30,802 nucleotides of DNA from JAAYCI01 sp964370445 (GCA_964370445.1 CAYJJK010000023.1:1-30802), one strand, 5' to 3'. Numbered from the stretch's first letter, positions 1-8,817 are shown. The notes: generated by a model from the letters alone, not told the origin. A program made the numbers and translations.

Positions 1-17
1 AGGGAGGTGTCGCACCC

Positions 18-275
18 ATGAGTTTGTTTGGGAATTTGTACAACGAAGAATTGCCCACCCGCGCCAAAATCGTGTATATGTATTTGAAAGACCGTGCCGA
101 CAGCGATGGCAAATGTTGGCCTGCGATTAAAACCATAGCACGGGATACCTCCCTTTCCGTAAGCACGGTAAAACGTGCCTTGCAGGATTTGATAAGGCAC
201 GGGCTACTTGTAAAAGAGCGGCGCACACGGGAGAACAAGGGAGATTCGAGTAATTTGTACTTTCTTCGGCAATAA
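18..275 (+). CDS. Small helix-turn-helix protein (HTH_36-like)
   Basis: An 85-residue protein made almost entirely of one winged helix-turn-helix. Residues about 10-75 show the pattern of the HTH_36 family: a TRAKIVYMYLKDRAD opening helix, a CWPAIKTIARD turn, an SVSTVKRALQDLIRHGLL recognition helix and a basic wing. A strong AGGGAGGT ribosome binding site ten bases upstream supports this start. HTH_36 domains are common in plasmid, phage and ICE replication initiators and in small DNA-binding proteins. Full initiators are longer, so this may be a stand-alone regulator or a leftover of a mobile element. It shows no link to the methyltransferase genes that follow. A GC-rich hairpin follows it. 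Confidence 0.75.
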   Translation: MSLFGNLYNEELPTRAKIVYMYLKDRADSDGKCWPAIKTIARDTSLSVSTVKRALQDLIRHGLLVKERRTRENKGDSSNLYFLRQ

Positions 276-747
276 GTAAAAAACGCACCATCAAAAATTC
301 TGCCAAAATTTACAGTTTCCTCACAAGGGGGCAGTCTTGCCTCCGGTTGGCCTGCCCCCTCGTTCATGATGAACTACGCTATGAAGGAAACACTATAAGG
401 AAAGACTATTACAGAAAGACTATTACAGAAAGAGGAGTTGATAAGATTTATGGTCGCATTCACATTTTATATATCTGCCTCAGATAGTTTGTTTGATCTC
501 AGAAAGCAAAATCAGTATGACTGATTCTTTATTAGTATTATTCAAATATTTATGCAATACACATACTGCTTATTAGTATGACTGAACGCCTAATTGTTGC
601 AAAAAATGCACATATATAAGTTGAAATATTTGTCGAACATTAAACCGACCACTATATTGACTATGGATAATACATTCGTATAATTATAGATATGCAAATG
701 ATTTTCAAAAGATAATTTGCAAAATAAAACGAAGGAGATGATTACAT
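276..747. other. Intergenic region with hairpin, direct repeats and promoter
   Basis: No gene is seen here. From left to right: a 9-bp inverted repeat (326-334 with 352-360, GGGGGCAG core) that may end the upstream transcript although no T-run follows; a 14-base unit AAAGACTATTACAG repeated in tandem (401-414, 415-428); two copies of AGTATGACTGA about 60 bases apart (514-524 and 576-586); and a promoter before the corrinoid gene. The second half is clearly AT-rich. The repeats could be regulator sites, but nothing recognisable as a cobalamin riboswitch was found. Confidence 0.5.
657..684 (+). promoter_or_regulatory. Sigma-A type promoter of the first methyltransferase operon
   Basis: TTGACT (657-662) and a perfect TATAAT (679-684) are separated by 16 bases. 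They lie about 60 bases upstream of the corrinoid-protein start and its AAGGAG ribosome binding site at about 732. This is the best promoter match in the first 3 kb. It implies that the first corrinoid/methyltransferase pair is transcribed on its own and not from the permease operon. Confidence 0.6.
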
Positions 748-1404
748 ATGAGTGAGTATTATGACAAGTTATTGGAATATGTGTTGGATGGTGAAGAGGA
801 GGAAGCCTTAGAGCTTACCAGAAACGCCATCAATGATGGCATGGAGCCATTGGACATTGTGCAAAAATGCCTCATCCCAATTTTGGACGGTGTTGGTGAT
901 AAATTTGCAAAACTTGAACTTTTTTTGCCGGATCTCATCATGGCCGCTGACGTAGCCAAGGTGGTGAAAGATGAAGTTCGCGCTCACTTGCTCAATGATG
1001 CAGACGGTGCCAAAAATGCCGGCAAAATCGTTATTGGTACCGTACAGGGCGATGTGCATGATATCGGAAAAAACATCGTGGCCACATTGCTTGAAGTGAA
1101 CAATTATGAAGTCATTGATCTAGGAAACGATGTGGCACCGTATGACTTTGTGGAAACGGCAAAACGTGAAAATGTAGACATCATTTGTATGTCCTCATTG
1201 CTGACAACCTCTATGCCTTTTATGGTCGACGTAATCAAATTACTTAACGGCCTTGGTATTCGAGATAAATATAAAATTGCTGTAGGTGGTGGCCCTGTCT
1301 CCAAGGAATGGGCTATGTCGATTGGAGCTGACGGCTATAGTGAAGATGCAAATGAAGCCGTGATTCTTTGTGATAAATTGATAGCTGACGGAAAGGCAGG
1401 GTAA
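748..1404 (+). CDS. Methyltransferase cognate corrinoid protein (MtmC/MttC-like)
   Basis: A 218-residue cobalamin-binding protein that carries the methyl group between a substrate-specific methyltransferase and a second methyltransferase. Residues 1-85 form the helical cap domain (B12-binding-2). Residues about 92-215 are the Rossmann-like B12 domain with the signature GDVHDIGKN, giving D102-x-H104-x-x-G107, where H104 should be the lower axial cobalt ligand. The SLL stretch near 150 and the GGGP stretch near 185 are the other usual nucleotide-tail contacts. Length matches MtmC, MttC and MtgC proteins. GAAGGAG lies upstream and the MtmB-like gene begins five bases after the stop, so the two are surely a cognate pair. 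Confidence 0.93.
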   Translation: MSEYYDKLLEYVLDGEEEEALELTRNAINDGMEPLDIVQKCLIPILDGVGDKFAKLELFLPDLIMAADVAKVVKDEVRAHLLNDADGAKNAGKIVIGTVQGDVHDIGKNIVATLLEVNNYEVIDLGNDVAPYDFVETAKRENVDIICMSSLLTTSMPFMVDVIKLLNGLGIRDKYKIAVGGGPVSKEWAMSIGADGYSEDANEAVILCDKLIADGKAG

Positions 1405-1409
1405 AACTA

Positions 1410-2786
1410 ATGAAAGCACATACACATTTGCTGACGGTACTTGACCGCATGGATAACGGCCCTATCATGGAAGAAAAAGATTTTGATAAGCTTGTTGCAA
1501 AAACAGTAAAATCCTTGATAAAAAAATATGACTTGAAGTATGACCGGAACGATGCGATTTTGACAGATGCCGATATGGCTGATCGTTTCTTTGAAGCAGG
1601 CATCGAATTGGCATGCGAAACCGGTATTTATTGTGAGGACACTCACTCGAGATTGATTTTCAGCGATGCTGAAATACGTGAGGCTCTACGATGGTCTGTT
1701 GACAAACTAACCCTTGGTGAGGGCTATGATACACATACTCTTGTCAGTCGTGTGCCGGAAAGTCCCATCGTCCCCATCATCACTGGTGGCCCTTATGGCG
1801 GACCCTCCGACGAAGAATGGTATTCTGCCATTGTAGAAAGCTATGCAAAAGAGCCTGTTATTGATACACTTTGTGCCGGTAATTTTTTAACTGTTCATGG
1901 CCGCACGCCCAAAACACGTAGCCCTTGGGAAGTACTTTTGGCATGGCGCGAGGTAGAATTGGTGAATTCTGCAAAACAAAGAGCCGGCCGCCCTGGCATG
2001 AGTTCTTGCGTGGTCGAAAACGCAGTTTCAGAAATTGGCGAATTATCGGGTACTTCCATCGGCGGATTTTTGCCTTCCGACTGGCACTGTATCTGCTTTG
2101 TTTCTGAATTGAAAACAAACTATGCTTTATTGATTAAACTTGCACATGCGGTAAAAACAGGCTGTGTGATTCATTCTTTTGCCAACCCCATTCTCGGTGG
2201 CTTTGCCGGCAATGCAGAGGGTGTAGCTCTTTGTTGCATGGCGGGTACAGTGCTTGGTGCTGTTGTAAATATGGGTGCAACCTACTGTTGCTGCCCCACA
2301 CATCCGTTCTACAACTGCAACACAACCCCAGAACTAATTTGGGCAACAAGCGCTTGGCAACAGGGAATCAACCGTAATACGCATTTGTTGACTTCTGTTC
2401 TAACTTCCCCTGTTTCGGGACCCTTGACCGAAAGCTTATTATATGAATGCGCAGCACAAGCTACAAATGCAACCGTTTGTGGCGCAGCTAGGGTGGACGG
2501 TGTGCGCTCGGCAGTTGGTGTGGTCAATATGCATCACACCGGATTAGAAGCACGCTTTAACGGCGAAATCGCACATGCTGCTGCGGGAATTTCACTCAAA
2601 GATGCAAATGAAATGATCAAACAGTTCCAAAAAGGATATGTAGACGTGTTGGACAAGAAACCCATTGGGAAAAGCTTCCTTGAGTGCTATGACCCCATTA
2701 AGGTGGAACCCACTCAAGAGTGGCTTGAAATGTATGGAAAAGTTAAGATGGAAGTTGAAAAAATCGGTTTGAAAATGAAGTACTAG
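1410..2786 (+). CDS. Non-pyrrolysine MtmB-family methyltransferase (copy 1)
   Basis: A 458-residue homologue of monomethylamine methyltransferase MtmB, the same length as the archaeal enzyme. Shared blocks include GIYCEDTH (72-79), RAGRPGM (191-197), GGFAGN, SGPLTES and HTGLEARFNGEIAHAAAG. MtmB carries pyrrolysine three residues after RPGM, coded by an in-frame UAG. Here that position is Cys200 (TGC at 2007-2009) and the frame has no UAG, so the enzyme cannot use the pyrrolysine imine chemistry. By analogy with non-Pyl MttB proteins such as MtgB, it probably demethylates another N-methylated compound and passes the methyl group to the corrinoid protein just upstream. Substrate is unknown. MttB and MtbB are other members of the broad group, but the conserved blocks fit MtmB best. 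Confidence 0.85.
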   Translation: MKAHTHLLTVLDRMDNGPIMEEKDFDKLVAKTVKSLIKKYDLKYDRNDAILTDADMADRFFEAGIELACETGIYCEDTHSRLIFSDAEIREALRWSVDKLTLGEGYDTHTLVSRVPESPIVPIITGGPYGGPSDEEWYSAIVESYAKEPVIDTLCAGNFLTVHGRTPKTRSPWEVLLAWREVELVNSAKQRAGRPGMSSCVVENAVSEIGELSGTSIGGFLPSDWHCICFVSELKTNYALLIKLAHAVKTGCVIHSFANPILGGFAGNAEGVALCCMAGTVLGAVVNMGATYCCCPTHPFYNCNTTPELIWATSAWQQGINRNTHLLTSVLTSPVSGPLTESLLYECAAQATNATVCGAARVDGVRSAVGVVNMHHTGLEARFNGEIAHAAAGISLKDANEMIKQFQKGYVDVLDKKPIGKSFLECYDPIKVEPTQEWLEMYGKVKMEVEKIGLKMKY

Positions 2787-2795
2787 CAATGAAAA

Positions 2796-2826
2796 GCGCA
2801 AGGCTGATTTGGAATCAGCCTTGCGC
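2796..2826 (-). terminator. Hairpin between converging operons
   Basis: A perfect 14-bp stem (2796-2809 with 2813-2826, GCGCAAGGCTGATT) with a three-base loop sits between the converging methyltransferase and gntR genes. On the minus strand it is followed by TTTTC, so it ends gntR best. On the plus strand only an A-rich tract follows, so termination of the methyltransferase message there is weaker. Confidence 0.8.
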
Positions 2827-2836
2827 AATAAAAAAT

Positions 2837-3616
2837 CTACTCAATTGGAGAACTAATTTTAAATTTGCTTGACAAAATGCGTTTTTGAAACGAAAGCGGT
2901 ACAATTTTTGTGTTGAAGTGTTCTACAGAATATAACACAGGGCTAGAACCTTTTGTGTAACAAACAGATTCTAGCCGCAATAGCGGAAATCCGATGTCCA
3001 CTTGCATAAGCTTTGCCAACTCTTCGTCTGCCACAACAGCATCCATGTGAACGGTCATATTTTCAAGTGGTTCTTCACTCATTTGTTGTAAAAAGTAAAA
3101 AATATTTTTCTCCCACAGGATAAAGTTGTTTTCTACTTTGTCATACAGCGAGATAGGAATGAAGTTGTGAATCAAGACCAAAGGTTTTTCATTGGCGCAT
3201 ATCGTATTGGAAATGTGGTATACACCTCTGTGTGGGGCAAGCCGCAAAGATTCAAGCACGGTAGGGCTTGGACTGTAAACGGTGTTCATGCTTAGCAAAT
3301 TTGTGTGCGCGTTCATTCCATATTCTTGTATCATGTCCATATAGATTGTATCAATGTCTAACCTCGCTTTTTCATGAAGCATCAGTCGATTGATGAGAGT
3401 GCCGCATCCGCGTTTGCGCGTAATGTAACCAGATGTTTCCAATTGAGCTAAAATATCTCTGATTTTCGCACGACTGACACCAATCTCTTTTGCCAAATCA
3501 CTCTCAGGTTGTAGCCGTATCATTTCACCTTGCGCAACCGTTTTATCCAATTTTTTTATGTGTTGCAACAATTTGATATATGTTTTCGGGTATTGCTCAA
3601 GCGTGAAAACTTCCAC
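2837..3616 (-). CDS. GntR-family regulator with UTRA ligand domain
   Basis: A HutC-type GntR transcription factor of about 259 residues. The N-terminal winged helix (residues about 5-75) contains DLAKEIGVSRAKIRDILAQL and SGYITRKRGCGT. The C-terminal UTRA domain (about 95-250) should bind a small effector, most likely the imported substrate or a breakdown product. The GTG at 3614-3616 is preferred because AAGAGGTG lies five bases before it; a GTG at 3623-3625 would overlap that site. It is divergent from the NCS1 permease, with a spaced inverted repeat between the two genes, so it is the likely repressor of the permease-amidohydrolase-methyltransferase operon and perhaps of itself. Confidence 0.88.
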   Translation of the reverse strand: MEVFTLEQYPKTYIKLLQHIKKLDKTVAQGEMIRLQPESDLAKEIGVSRAKIRDILAQLETSGYITRKRGCGTLINRLMLHEKARLDIDTIYMDMIQEYGMNAHTNLLSMNTVYSPSPTVLESLRLAPHRGVYHISNTICANEKPLVLIHNFIPISLYDKVENNFILWEKNIFYFLQQMSEEPLENMTVHMDAVVADEELAKLMQVDIGFPLLRLESVCYTKGSSPVLYSVEHFNTKIVPLSFQKRILSSKFKISSPIE

Positions 3617-3628
3617 CGTTATCACCTC

Positions 3629-3668
3629 TTAACTCACGATTTTTTTCATGATAGCATTGGTGAGTCAA
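3629..3668. promoter_or_regulatory. Candidate GntR operator
   Basis: TTAACTCAC (3629-3637) and GTGAGTCAA (3660-3668) form an inverted repeat with one mismatch and a 22-base spacer, in the divergent gntR/permease gap. GntR dimers usually bind more tightly spaced palindromes, so this could be two half sites of a looping or paired arrangement. The role is inferred from position only. Confidence 0.4.
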
Positions 3669-3741
3669 AAATGCAACCCCAAATGAACGCTATTACTTAT
3701 GGCTTTAGCATACTAGGTTTTTGGATTTAGGAGGAATCAGA

Positions 3742-5079
3742 ATGAGCAAAAATAAAGAGCATCAAGTTTCAACTTATGACACCAATACGATACATCAAGA
3801 CAACCGACAAAGTTGGATAAAAATTCTTGCCATTTGGGCCGGTCTCATTTTTTCAGTGCCGTCGCTGCTGTATGGAAATGTTGTTGCCACTTTTTTGCCT
3901 TTAGGGCAGGGGTTGCTAGCTATCTTTTTGGGTTCGGTAATTTTGGGTGCCTTGACGCTGATGATTTCTATCATCGGTGGTGACACGGGACTACCCGCCA
4001 GTGAGATTTTTAAGTACTTTTTTGGCACAACCGGCTCAAAAATCCTCTCCCTAATGAATGCCTTGCTTAGCTTGGGCTGGGTTGGAATTGGCGCCACACT
4101 CATCGTAGACTTGCTAGGCTTTTACATTCCTTTTTTTGCTTCCGGTATCGGCTATTCCATCGGCTGTATTGTTGTAATGGCTTGGTTTGTCATCACGGTG
4201 TGGACAAGCTTTAAGGGACTCAGCCTTTTAGGGCTTGTGGCTCTTCCAATTATTGTGGTTATTTTTATCATCGCATTGATTCAAGCGGAAAGAGTATATG
4301 GTGTCGCACAATTGTTTGACAATGTGCCAAGCAACCCACAGAGTTTTATTTATGTGGTTTTTGCCATTGTAGCGGTCTGGATAAATGCCCCTTTGCAAGC
4401 GCCCAATCACTCGCGCTTTAGTCGTTCACGTAAGGACACTTTCATTGCCATCATCCTGGCTTTTGCGGGCGCTTCCAGTTTGGTTTTCGGTGTTGGAACC
4501 ATCATCGGGATGGCCACCGGAATGAGTGATGTTCCCTCTATCTTTAGTGCACTGCACATTGATGTACTGGCGGCTATCTTAATTGTTGCCTTGGGTTGGA
4601 CAAGTGCCTGCGAGGCCATTTATTCCATTTCGCTCAGCTTTGCCTCGGTATTTAATACGAACAGAAAAATCATCTTGCTGGGCTTATGTTATCTCGTTGC
4701 AGTTACGTTTGCCTTGGTTGACCTCTTTACCTATTTCATATACTGGGTAGACATCATGGGTCAGATTTTCGCTCCTGTCATCGCGTTGTTAATCACCGAT
4801 TATTGGGTGTTCCGTAGCAAGTACAAGATGAGCTCCGACAAAATTGTTGTGAAGTTTTCCTTTGCGGCTTTGCTGGCCATTTTGCTCGGTGTGGGAAGCG
4901 GATTGCTATTCAGTAGCGCTGCGATGCTGGTATCTTTGGTAGTAACCACTGTCAGCTATATTATCCTAAACAAATATATCATTCCGGATAAAACATTGAA
5001 ACTGGCCGCACAGCTACAAGCGGAACAGGAAAAAACAATGCCGAGCAAAGAAGAAAACACACAAACAGAAGATAATTAG
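3742..5079 (+). CDS. NCS1-family permease (cytosine/purine/allantoin type)
   Basis: A 445-residue membrane protein of the nucleobase:cation symporter-1 family. It has about twelve hydrophobic segments from residue 30 to 425, the intracellular motif NAPLQAPNHSRFSRSRKD around residue 215, and a hydrophilic, Glu/Lys-rich C-terminal tail. NCS1 members import cytosine, purines, uracil, allantoin, hydantoins or thiamine. The ATG at 3742 follows a clear TAGGAGGA; a TTG at 3721 in the same frame would overlap that site. It is the first gene of an operon with the amidohydrolase 17 bases downstream, so it probably brings in that enzyme's substrate. The exact solute cannot be read from the sequence. Confidence 0.9.
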   Translation: MSKNKEHQVSTYDTNTIHQDNRQSWIKILAIWAGLIFSVPSLLYGNVVATFLPLGQGLLAIFLGSVILGALTLMISIIGGDTGLPASEIFKYFFGTTGSKILSLMNALLSLGWVGIGATLIVDLLGFYIPFFASGIGYSIGCIVVMAWFVITVWTSFKGLSLLGLVALPIIVVIFIIALIQAERVYGVAQLFDNVPSNPQSFIYVVFAIVAVWINAPLQAPNHSRFSRSRKDTFIAIILAFAGASSLVFGVGTIIGMATGMSDVPSIFSALHIDVLAAILIVALGWTSACEAIYSISLSFASVFNTNRKIILLGLCYLVAVTFALVDLFTYFIYWVDIMGQIFAPVIALLITDYWVFRSKYKMSSDKIVVKFSFAALLAILLGVGSGLLFSSAAMLVSLVVTTVSYIILNKYIIPDKTLKLAAQLQAEQEKTMPSKEENTQTEDN

Positions 5080-5096
5080 AATTGGGAGGATAGGTT

Positions 5097-6515
5097 ATGC
5101 GTAATGTACTCATTCAAAATGCAGATTGGATTTTGACGATGGATGAAAAGGACACCAGACATCGCCACGCCGACATCTGGGTACAAGACAACCAAGTGAA
5201 AGAGATTGGAGAAAATTTATCGGCCAAGCTGGACAGAGAGGGCATTATTCCCGATGAAGTAATTCGAGGCGAAGGCATGATTGTAACGCCCGGATTTGTC
5301 AATACGCACCATCATTCATTTCAAACTTTGATGAGAAACTTGCACTGCCTAAACGGAATTCGCTTAGAACCTTGGTTATACAACATTTGCCAGATATTTG
5401 AGGGGCTTAACCCCGATGTTTCAAGAGCCGGAACTTACATTGCTTTTGGCGAATTACTCAAAACAGGTTGCACTACTTCACAAGACCACTTTAATCCGCA
5501 TCCTGCGGGACAAAAAGAACTGATTGACGCGCAACTTGAGGCTGCAAAAGAACTTGGTATTCGTTTTCATCCAACCAGAGGTTGCCACACCATCGGTAAA
5601 TCGAATGGAAGTCCTCATATTCCGGACACATTGGTTGAAACCACAGAACAGTTTTTAACAGATTGCGAGCGTTTAATCAACAAGTATCACGACACAAGTC
5701 GTCTTTCCATGTGTCGCGTAGGTGTTGCACCTGCATGGGCAGAGTTCGAAACTGAAGAAGTCATGCTCGAATCATTAGATTTTCTTCGCAAGCACAAAGT
5801 TCAGGGGCACACTCATATTGCCGAAAGCAAAGATGAATTTACATTTGTTAAAGAAAAATACAACTGTACACCTGTGCAATTTCTTGAGAGACAAGGCTGG
5901 CTAGGGCCGGATTTGTATTTTGCCCATTGCGTGCAATTCACCGATGACGATGTGAAATTGTTTGCCAAAACCCAATCCGGAGTGGCACATTGCCCGGTAT
6001 CGAATATGTTCTTAAATTCCGGCATTGCTCGTGTTCCGGATATGCTGGAGCAGGGTGTAAAAGTCAGCCTTGGTGTGGACGGTTCTGCAAGCACAAACTC
6101 TTCCAATATGATGACGGAAATCCGCGTATGTTATTTGATGCATCAACTGCAATCAGGTGTCCGTGGACCCACGGCCTATGATGTGTTGAAAATTGCCACC
6201 GTTGGCGGAGCAAAAGTTTTAAATCGTGATGATATCGGCCACTTAGCTCCCGGCATGGCTGCAGATTTGGTGTTACACAACTGGAACCAATTCCAGTACG
6301 CGGGTGGAATGAATGATCCCGCTGCCTGCATCGTGCTTTGCGGTGACAGTAAAATCGTTCACACTGTTATGGTAAACGGTAAGGTTGTTGTGCGTGGTGG
6401 CACACTGCAAACCATCGATGAGGAAAAAACGCTGGCTTGGGCAAACAAAGTAGGCAAGAAGCTACTGGGAGATGCCACCGCTCGTGTGCCGGAACTTGCG
6501 CAAGACCTTCAATAA
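5097..6515 (+). CDS. Amidohydrolase, 8-oxoguanine deaminase / AtzB-TrzN-like
   Basis: A 472-residue metal-dependent deaminase of the amidohydrolase superfamily. Ligands visible are H71 and H73 (THHH after PGFVN), the HTHxxE motif at 238-243, H277 (AHC) and D328 (GVDGS). The sequence, with its NTHHHSFQTLMR, GCTTSQDH and GVDGSAS blocks, fits the 8-oxoguanine deaminase clade closely. That clade removes an amino group from an amidine-like ring carbon (8-oxoguanine, isocytosine); creatinine deaminases and triazine hydrolases do similar chemistry. It is preceded by GGGAGGA and lies between the NCS1 permease and a corrinoid/methyltransferase pair. Inference: it deaminates an imported N-methylated heterocycle before or after demethylation. 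The true substrate is unknown. Confidence 0.87.
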   Translation: MRNVLIQNADWILTMDEKDTRHRHADIWVQDNQVKEIGENLSAKLDREGIIPDEVIRGEGMIVTPGFVNTHHHSFQTLMRNLHCLNGIRLEPWLYNICQIFEGLNPDVSRAGTYIAFGELLKTGCTTSQDHFNPHPAGQKELIDAQLEAAKELGIRFHPTRGCHTIGKSNGSPHIPDTLVETTEQFLTDCERLINKYHDTSRLSMCRVGVAPAWAEFETEEVMLESLDFLRKHKVQGHTHIAESKDEFTFVKEKYNCTPVQFLERQGWLGPDLYFAHCVQFTDDDVKLFAKTQSGVAHCPVSNMFLNSGIARVPDMLEQGVKVSLGVDGSASTNSSNMMTEIRVCYLMHQLQSGVRGPTAYDVLKIATVGGAKVLNRDDIGHLAPGMAADLVLHNWNQFQYAGGMNDPAACIVLCGDSKIVHTVMVNGKVVVRGGTLQTIDEEKTLAWANKVGKKLLGDATARVPELAQDLQ

Positions 6516-6558
6516 TTCGAACGAAAAGACAGATGATTGATGATTTGAAGAGTACTTC

Positions 6559-6574
6559 TATCCAATTTTGGATA
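6559..6574. promoter_or_regulatory. Perfect dyad in the operon gap
   Basis: TATCCAATTTTGGATA contains a 7-bp inverted repeat around two bases. It sits in the 126-base gap between the amidohydrolase and the second corrinoid gene. It could be a regulator site or a short mRNA hairpin. No good internal promoter was seen beside it. Confidence 0.3.
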
Positions 6575-6641
6575 CCGACTTTGCGAAAGCAGAGGATGAA
6601 ATATCAAAAGCCATTTAAAAAAATTATGGAGGTAAATGATT

Positions 6642-7340
6642 GTGACTAACGAAGAAATTTTGTTGAAATTGAGTGAAGCTGTTGCTGAGGGTGAAGAGGA
6701 CGCGGCGAGTGAGTTTGTACAGATGGCATTAGATGCCGGCATTGACCCCCTTGTTGCTCTGAACGATGGAGCTGCTAAGGGTATGAATACAGTATCTAAA
6801 CTATATGACGAAGGTGAAGCTTTCCTGCCGGAACTCATCTTGTCTGGAGATGCCATGTCTGCCGCAGTGAATGTCATTTTCTCGAATATGTCTGCTGAAG
6901 AAGCCGCAAGCAACAAAGCAGGTATCGTTGTGCTTGGCCAAGCCAAAGGTGACGTGCATGATATCGGCAAAAATGTGGTGGGTGCACTGTTGGCTGTGAA
7001 CGGATTTGAAGTGCATGATTTGGGAACCGATGTTGATGTAAAGACTTTCTTTACAAAAGCCCAAGAAGTTAATGCAGACATCGTGGGTATGTCCACATTG
7101 CTTACCACTTCTCTTCCTTATATGTCTGATACGCTGAATTACATCAGTGATACAGGCAATCGTGAGAAATACAACTTCATTGTTGGCGGCGGCCCGTGCA
7201 CCGTAGAATTCGCCGAAAAAATCGGTGCTGACGGATGGTCGAGAAGTGCGTCTGACTGTGTGGAACTGTGCCGACAATTGATGCAAAAGAACAAACCCGG
7301 TAGTGGTGAATTCACCTCTGTAGATTGTGAACGCAGATAA
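6642..7340 (+). CDS. Second corrinoid protein
   Basis: A 232-residue paralogue of the protein at 748-1404: a helical cap (1-85) followed by a B12 domain with GDVHDIGKN, here D104-x-H106-x-x-G109, H106 being the expected cobalt ligand. GTG at 6642 is preferred because GGAGG lies nine bases upstream; the in-frame ATG at 6636 is only three bases from it. The two corrinoid proteins differ clearly in the cap domain, the face that meets the methyltransferase, which fits separate partners. The MtmB-like gene follows after 14 bases with its own AAAGGAGGA. Confidence 0.92.
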   Translation: MTNEEILLKLSEAVAEGEEDAASEFVQMALDAGIDPLVALNDGAAKGMNTVSKLYDEGEAFLPELILSGDAMSAAVNVIFSNMSAEEAASNKAGIVVLGQAKGDVHDIGKNVVGALLAVNGFEVHDLGTDVDVKTFFTKAQEVNADIVGMSTLLTTSLPYMSDTLNYISDTGNREKYNFIVGGGPCTVEFAEKIGADGWSRSASDCVELCRQLMQKNKPGSGEFTSVDCERR

Positions 7341-7354
7341 AGGAGGAAGTATAA

Positions 7355-8800
7355 ATGTATAATTTAAAAGTACAGCGTCTATTAAACAACTTAGACAAAG
7401 CTTATGTGGGGCCTGTCATCCCTGTTAAAGAATGGGACACCAAAATCATTCCCAAAACCATCAAAAGTATCTTGAAAAAGTATGACCTTGCCGGCACGTA
7501 TGATCCGGAAAACCCGATTAACTGTGATGATGAGCTTGCCGATCGCTTTTTCAAAGCCGGTTGGGAACTTGCCTTGGAATTGGGCCTGTATTGTGAAGAC
7601 ACCGAACGTGTGATCAAAATCACAGAGGGCGAACTTTTGGACGCATTGCGTGACTATCAAGATAAGAACATTCTTGGTAGCGGGCAAGACGAAGTAATCA
7701 TGTACCCGCGTCGTCCTGAATCTGAAACTGAGCCCATTCTCGCAGCCTCTTTGGCCATCGTTTGTTCCGAAGAAAACTATGTTCCACTTGTTCAGGGCAT
7801 GGTTAAATACCCTAAGCTTGTTGATGTTTTGCTTGGCCCCTCCTTGGCCACCGTGTTCGGCCGAACCATCCGCTCCGGCACACCGTATGAAACGCTCATG
7901 GGCAACTATGAGTCACACCTGAAAAAAGAAGCACTTTGGAGAGCCGGGCGTCCCGGCATGGCTTGCATCGGTGTTGGTGGTGCAACCACTGAATATGGTC
8001 ACATGGGCGGTGCAGCCGACATGGCCGGACAGGGAAACATCACCATTTCGCTGTGCCCTGTGGAACTTAAGTGTACATTCTCAAACTTCCACAGAATCAT
8101 TCAAGGCCTCAATTATGGCCAGAAACTCTACATCGGTGGCTTCTCCTACATCGGTGGGTGCGCCGGCACACCGGAAGGTACAGTCATTTCTTGCATTGCG
8201 AACGACCTGCTTATTACAGCCATTTTGCAAGCCGATTATGTTAGTTCTTATATTTATGACATTCACCTATTTGGAAACTGTGGACGCAAAGCACTATGGG
8301 CCAACGGTATGTCCATTCAAGCCGTCAGCCGCAATACAGGAATCATGCGTAACAAGATTGTTAACGAGACTGCCGGTCCCTGCACAGAAATGTTTATGTT
8401 TGAATCTGCAATGGGCCTTATGAACCACTGCGTGTCGGGTGCTTCAAAAACAACTCAACCCAGAAGTGCAGGCGGTCGCTATACAGATTACATCACACCT
8501 GTAGAGTGCTGGTGGTGCGGTGAAGTTTTCAAATCTTGCGCAGGTATGACACGAAAACAAGCCAATGAGATTGTCAAAATTGTTCTTCCTAAGTATGAGG
8601 AAAAACTCCTTTCTCCGGATAAAGGTTTGCCCGTTAATGAGTGCTTTGATTTGCAAGGGATACGTCCGCTTGACAATTATATCGAAGTGTTCAATAAAGC
8701 CAGAAATGAGCTTATTGATATTGGTATGCCTTTGGATAAAGCTTATGGTGAATCTTATATGGGTGTAGCCACCAACAATCGCAGAACCATCGTACTGTAA
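7355..8800 (+). CDS. Non-pyrrolysine MtmB-family methyltransferase (copy 2)
   Basis: A 481-residue MtmB homologue, about 23 residues longer than copy 1. The family blocks are clear: GLYCEDTE (77-84), RAGRPGM (196-202), GGCAGTPEG and AGPCTEMFMFESA, the last very close to the AGPCTEM block of archaeal MtmB. The pyrrolysine position, three residues after RPGM, is Ile205 (ATC at 7967-7969), with Cys204 just before it; no UAG occurs in frame. It is paired with the corrinoid protein upstream and co-transcribed with permease and amidohydrolase, so its substrate is probably the imported compound or its deaminated product. The two copies are divergent, which suggests different substrates or two sequential demethylations. 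Confidence 0.85.
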   Translation: MYNLKVQRLLNNLDKAYVGPVIPVKEWDTKIIPKTIKSILKKYDLAGTYDPENPINCDDELADRFFKAGWELALELGLYCEDTERVIKITEGELLDALRDYQDKNILGSGQDEVIMYPRRPESETEPILAASLAIVCSEENYVPLVQGMVKYPKLVDVLLGPSLATVFGRTIRSGTPYETLMGNYESHLKKEALWRAGRPGMACIGVGGATTEYGHMGGAADMAGQGNITISLCPVELKCTFSNFHRIIQGLNYGQKLYIGGFSYIGGCAGTPEGTVISCIANDLLITAILQADYVSSYIYDIHLFGNCGRKALWANGMSIQAVSRNTGIMRNKIVNETAGPCTEMFMFESAMGLMNHCVSGASKTTQPRSAGGRYTDYITPVECWWCGEVFKSCAGMTRKQANEIVKIVLPKYEEKLLSPDKGLPVNECFDLQGIRPLDNYIEVFNKARNELIDIGMPLDKAYGESYMGVATNNRRTIVL

Positions 8801-8817
8801 AGAAATCGTACCAAAAA

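Noticed and set aside
1410..8800. Pyrrolysine decoding in the MtmB homologues
   Set aside because: Both frames are open without any in-frame UAG, and no pylT, pylS or pylBCD genes are in the window.
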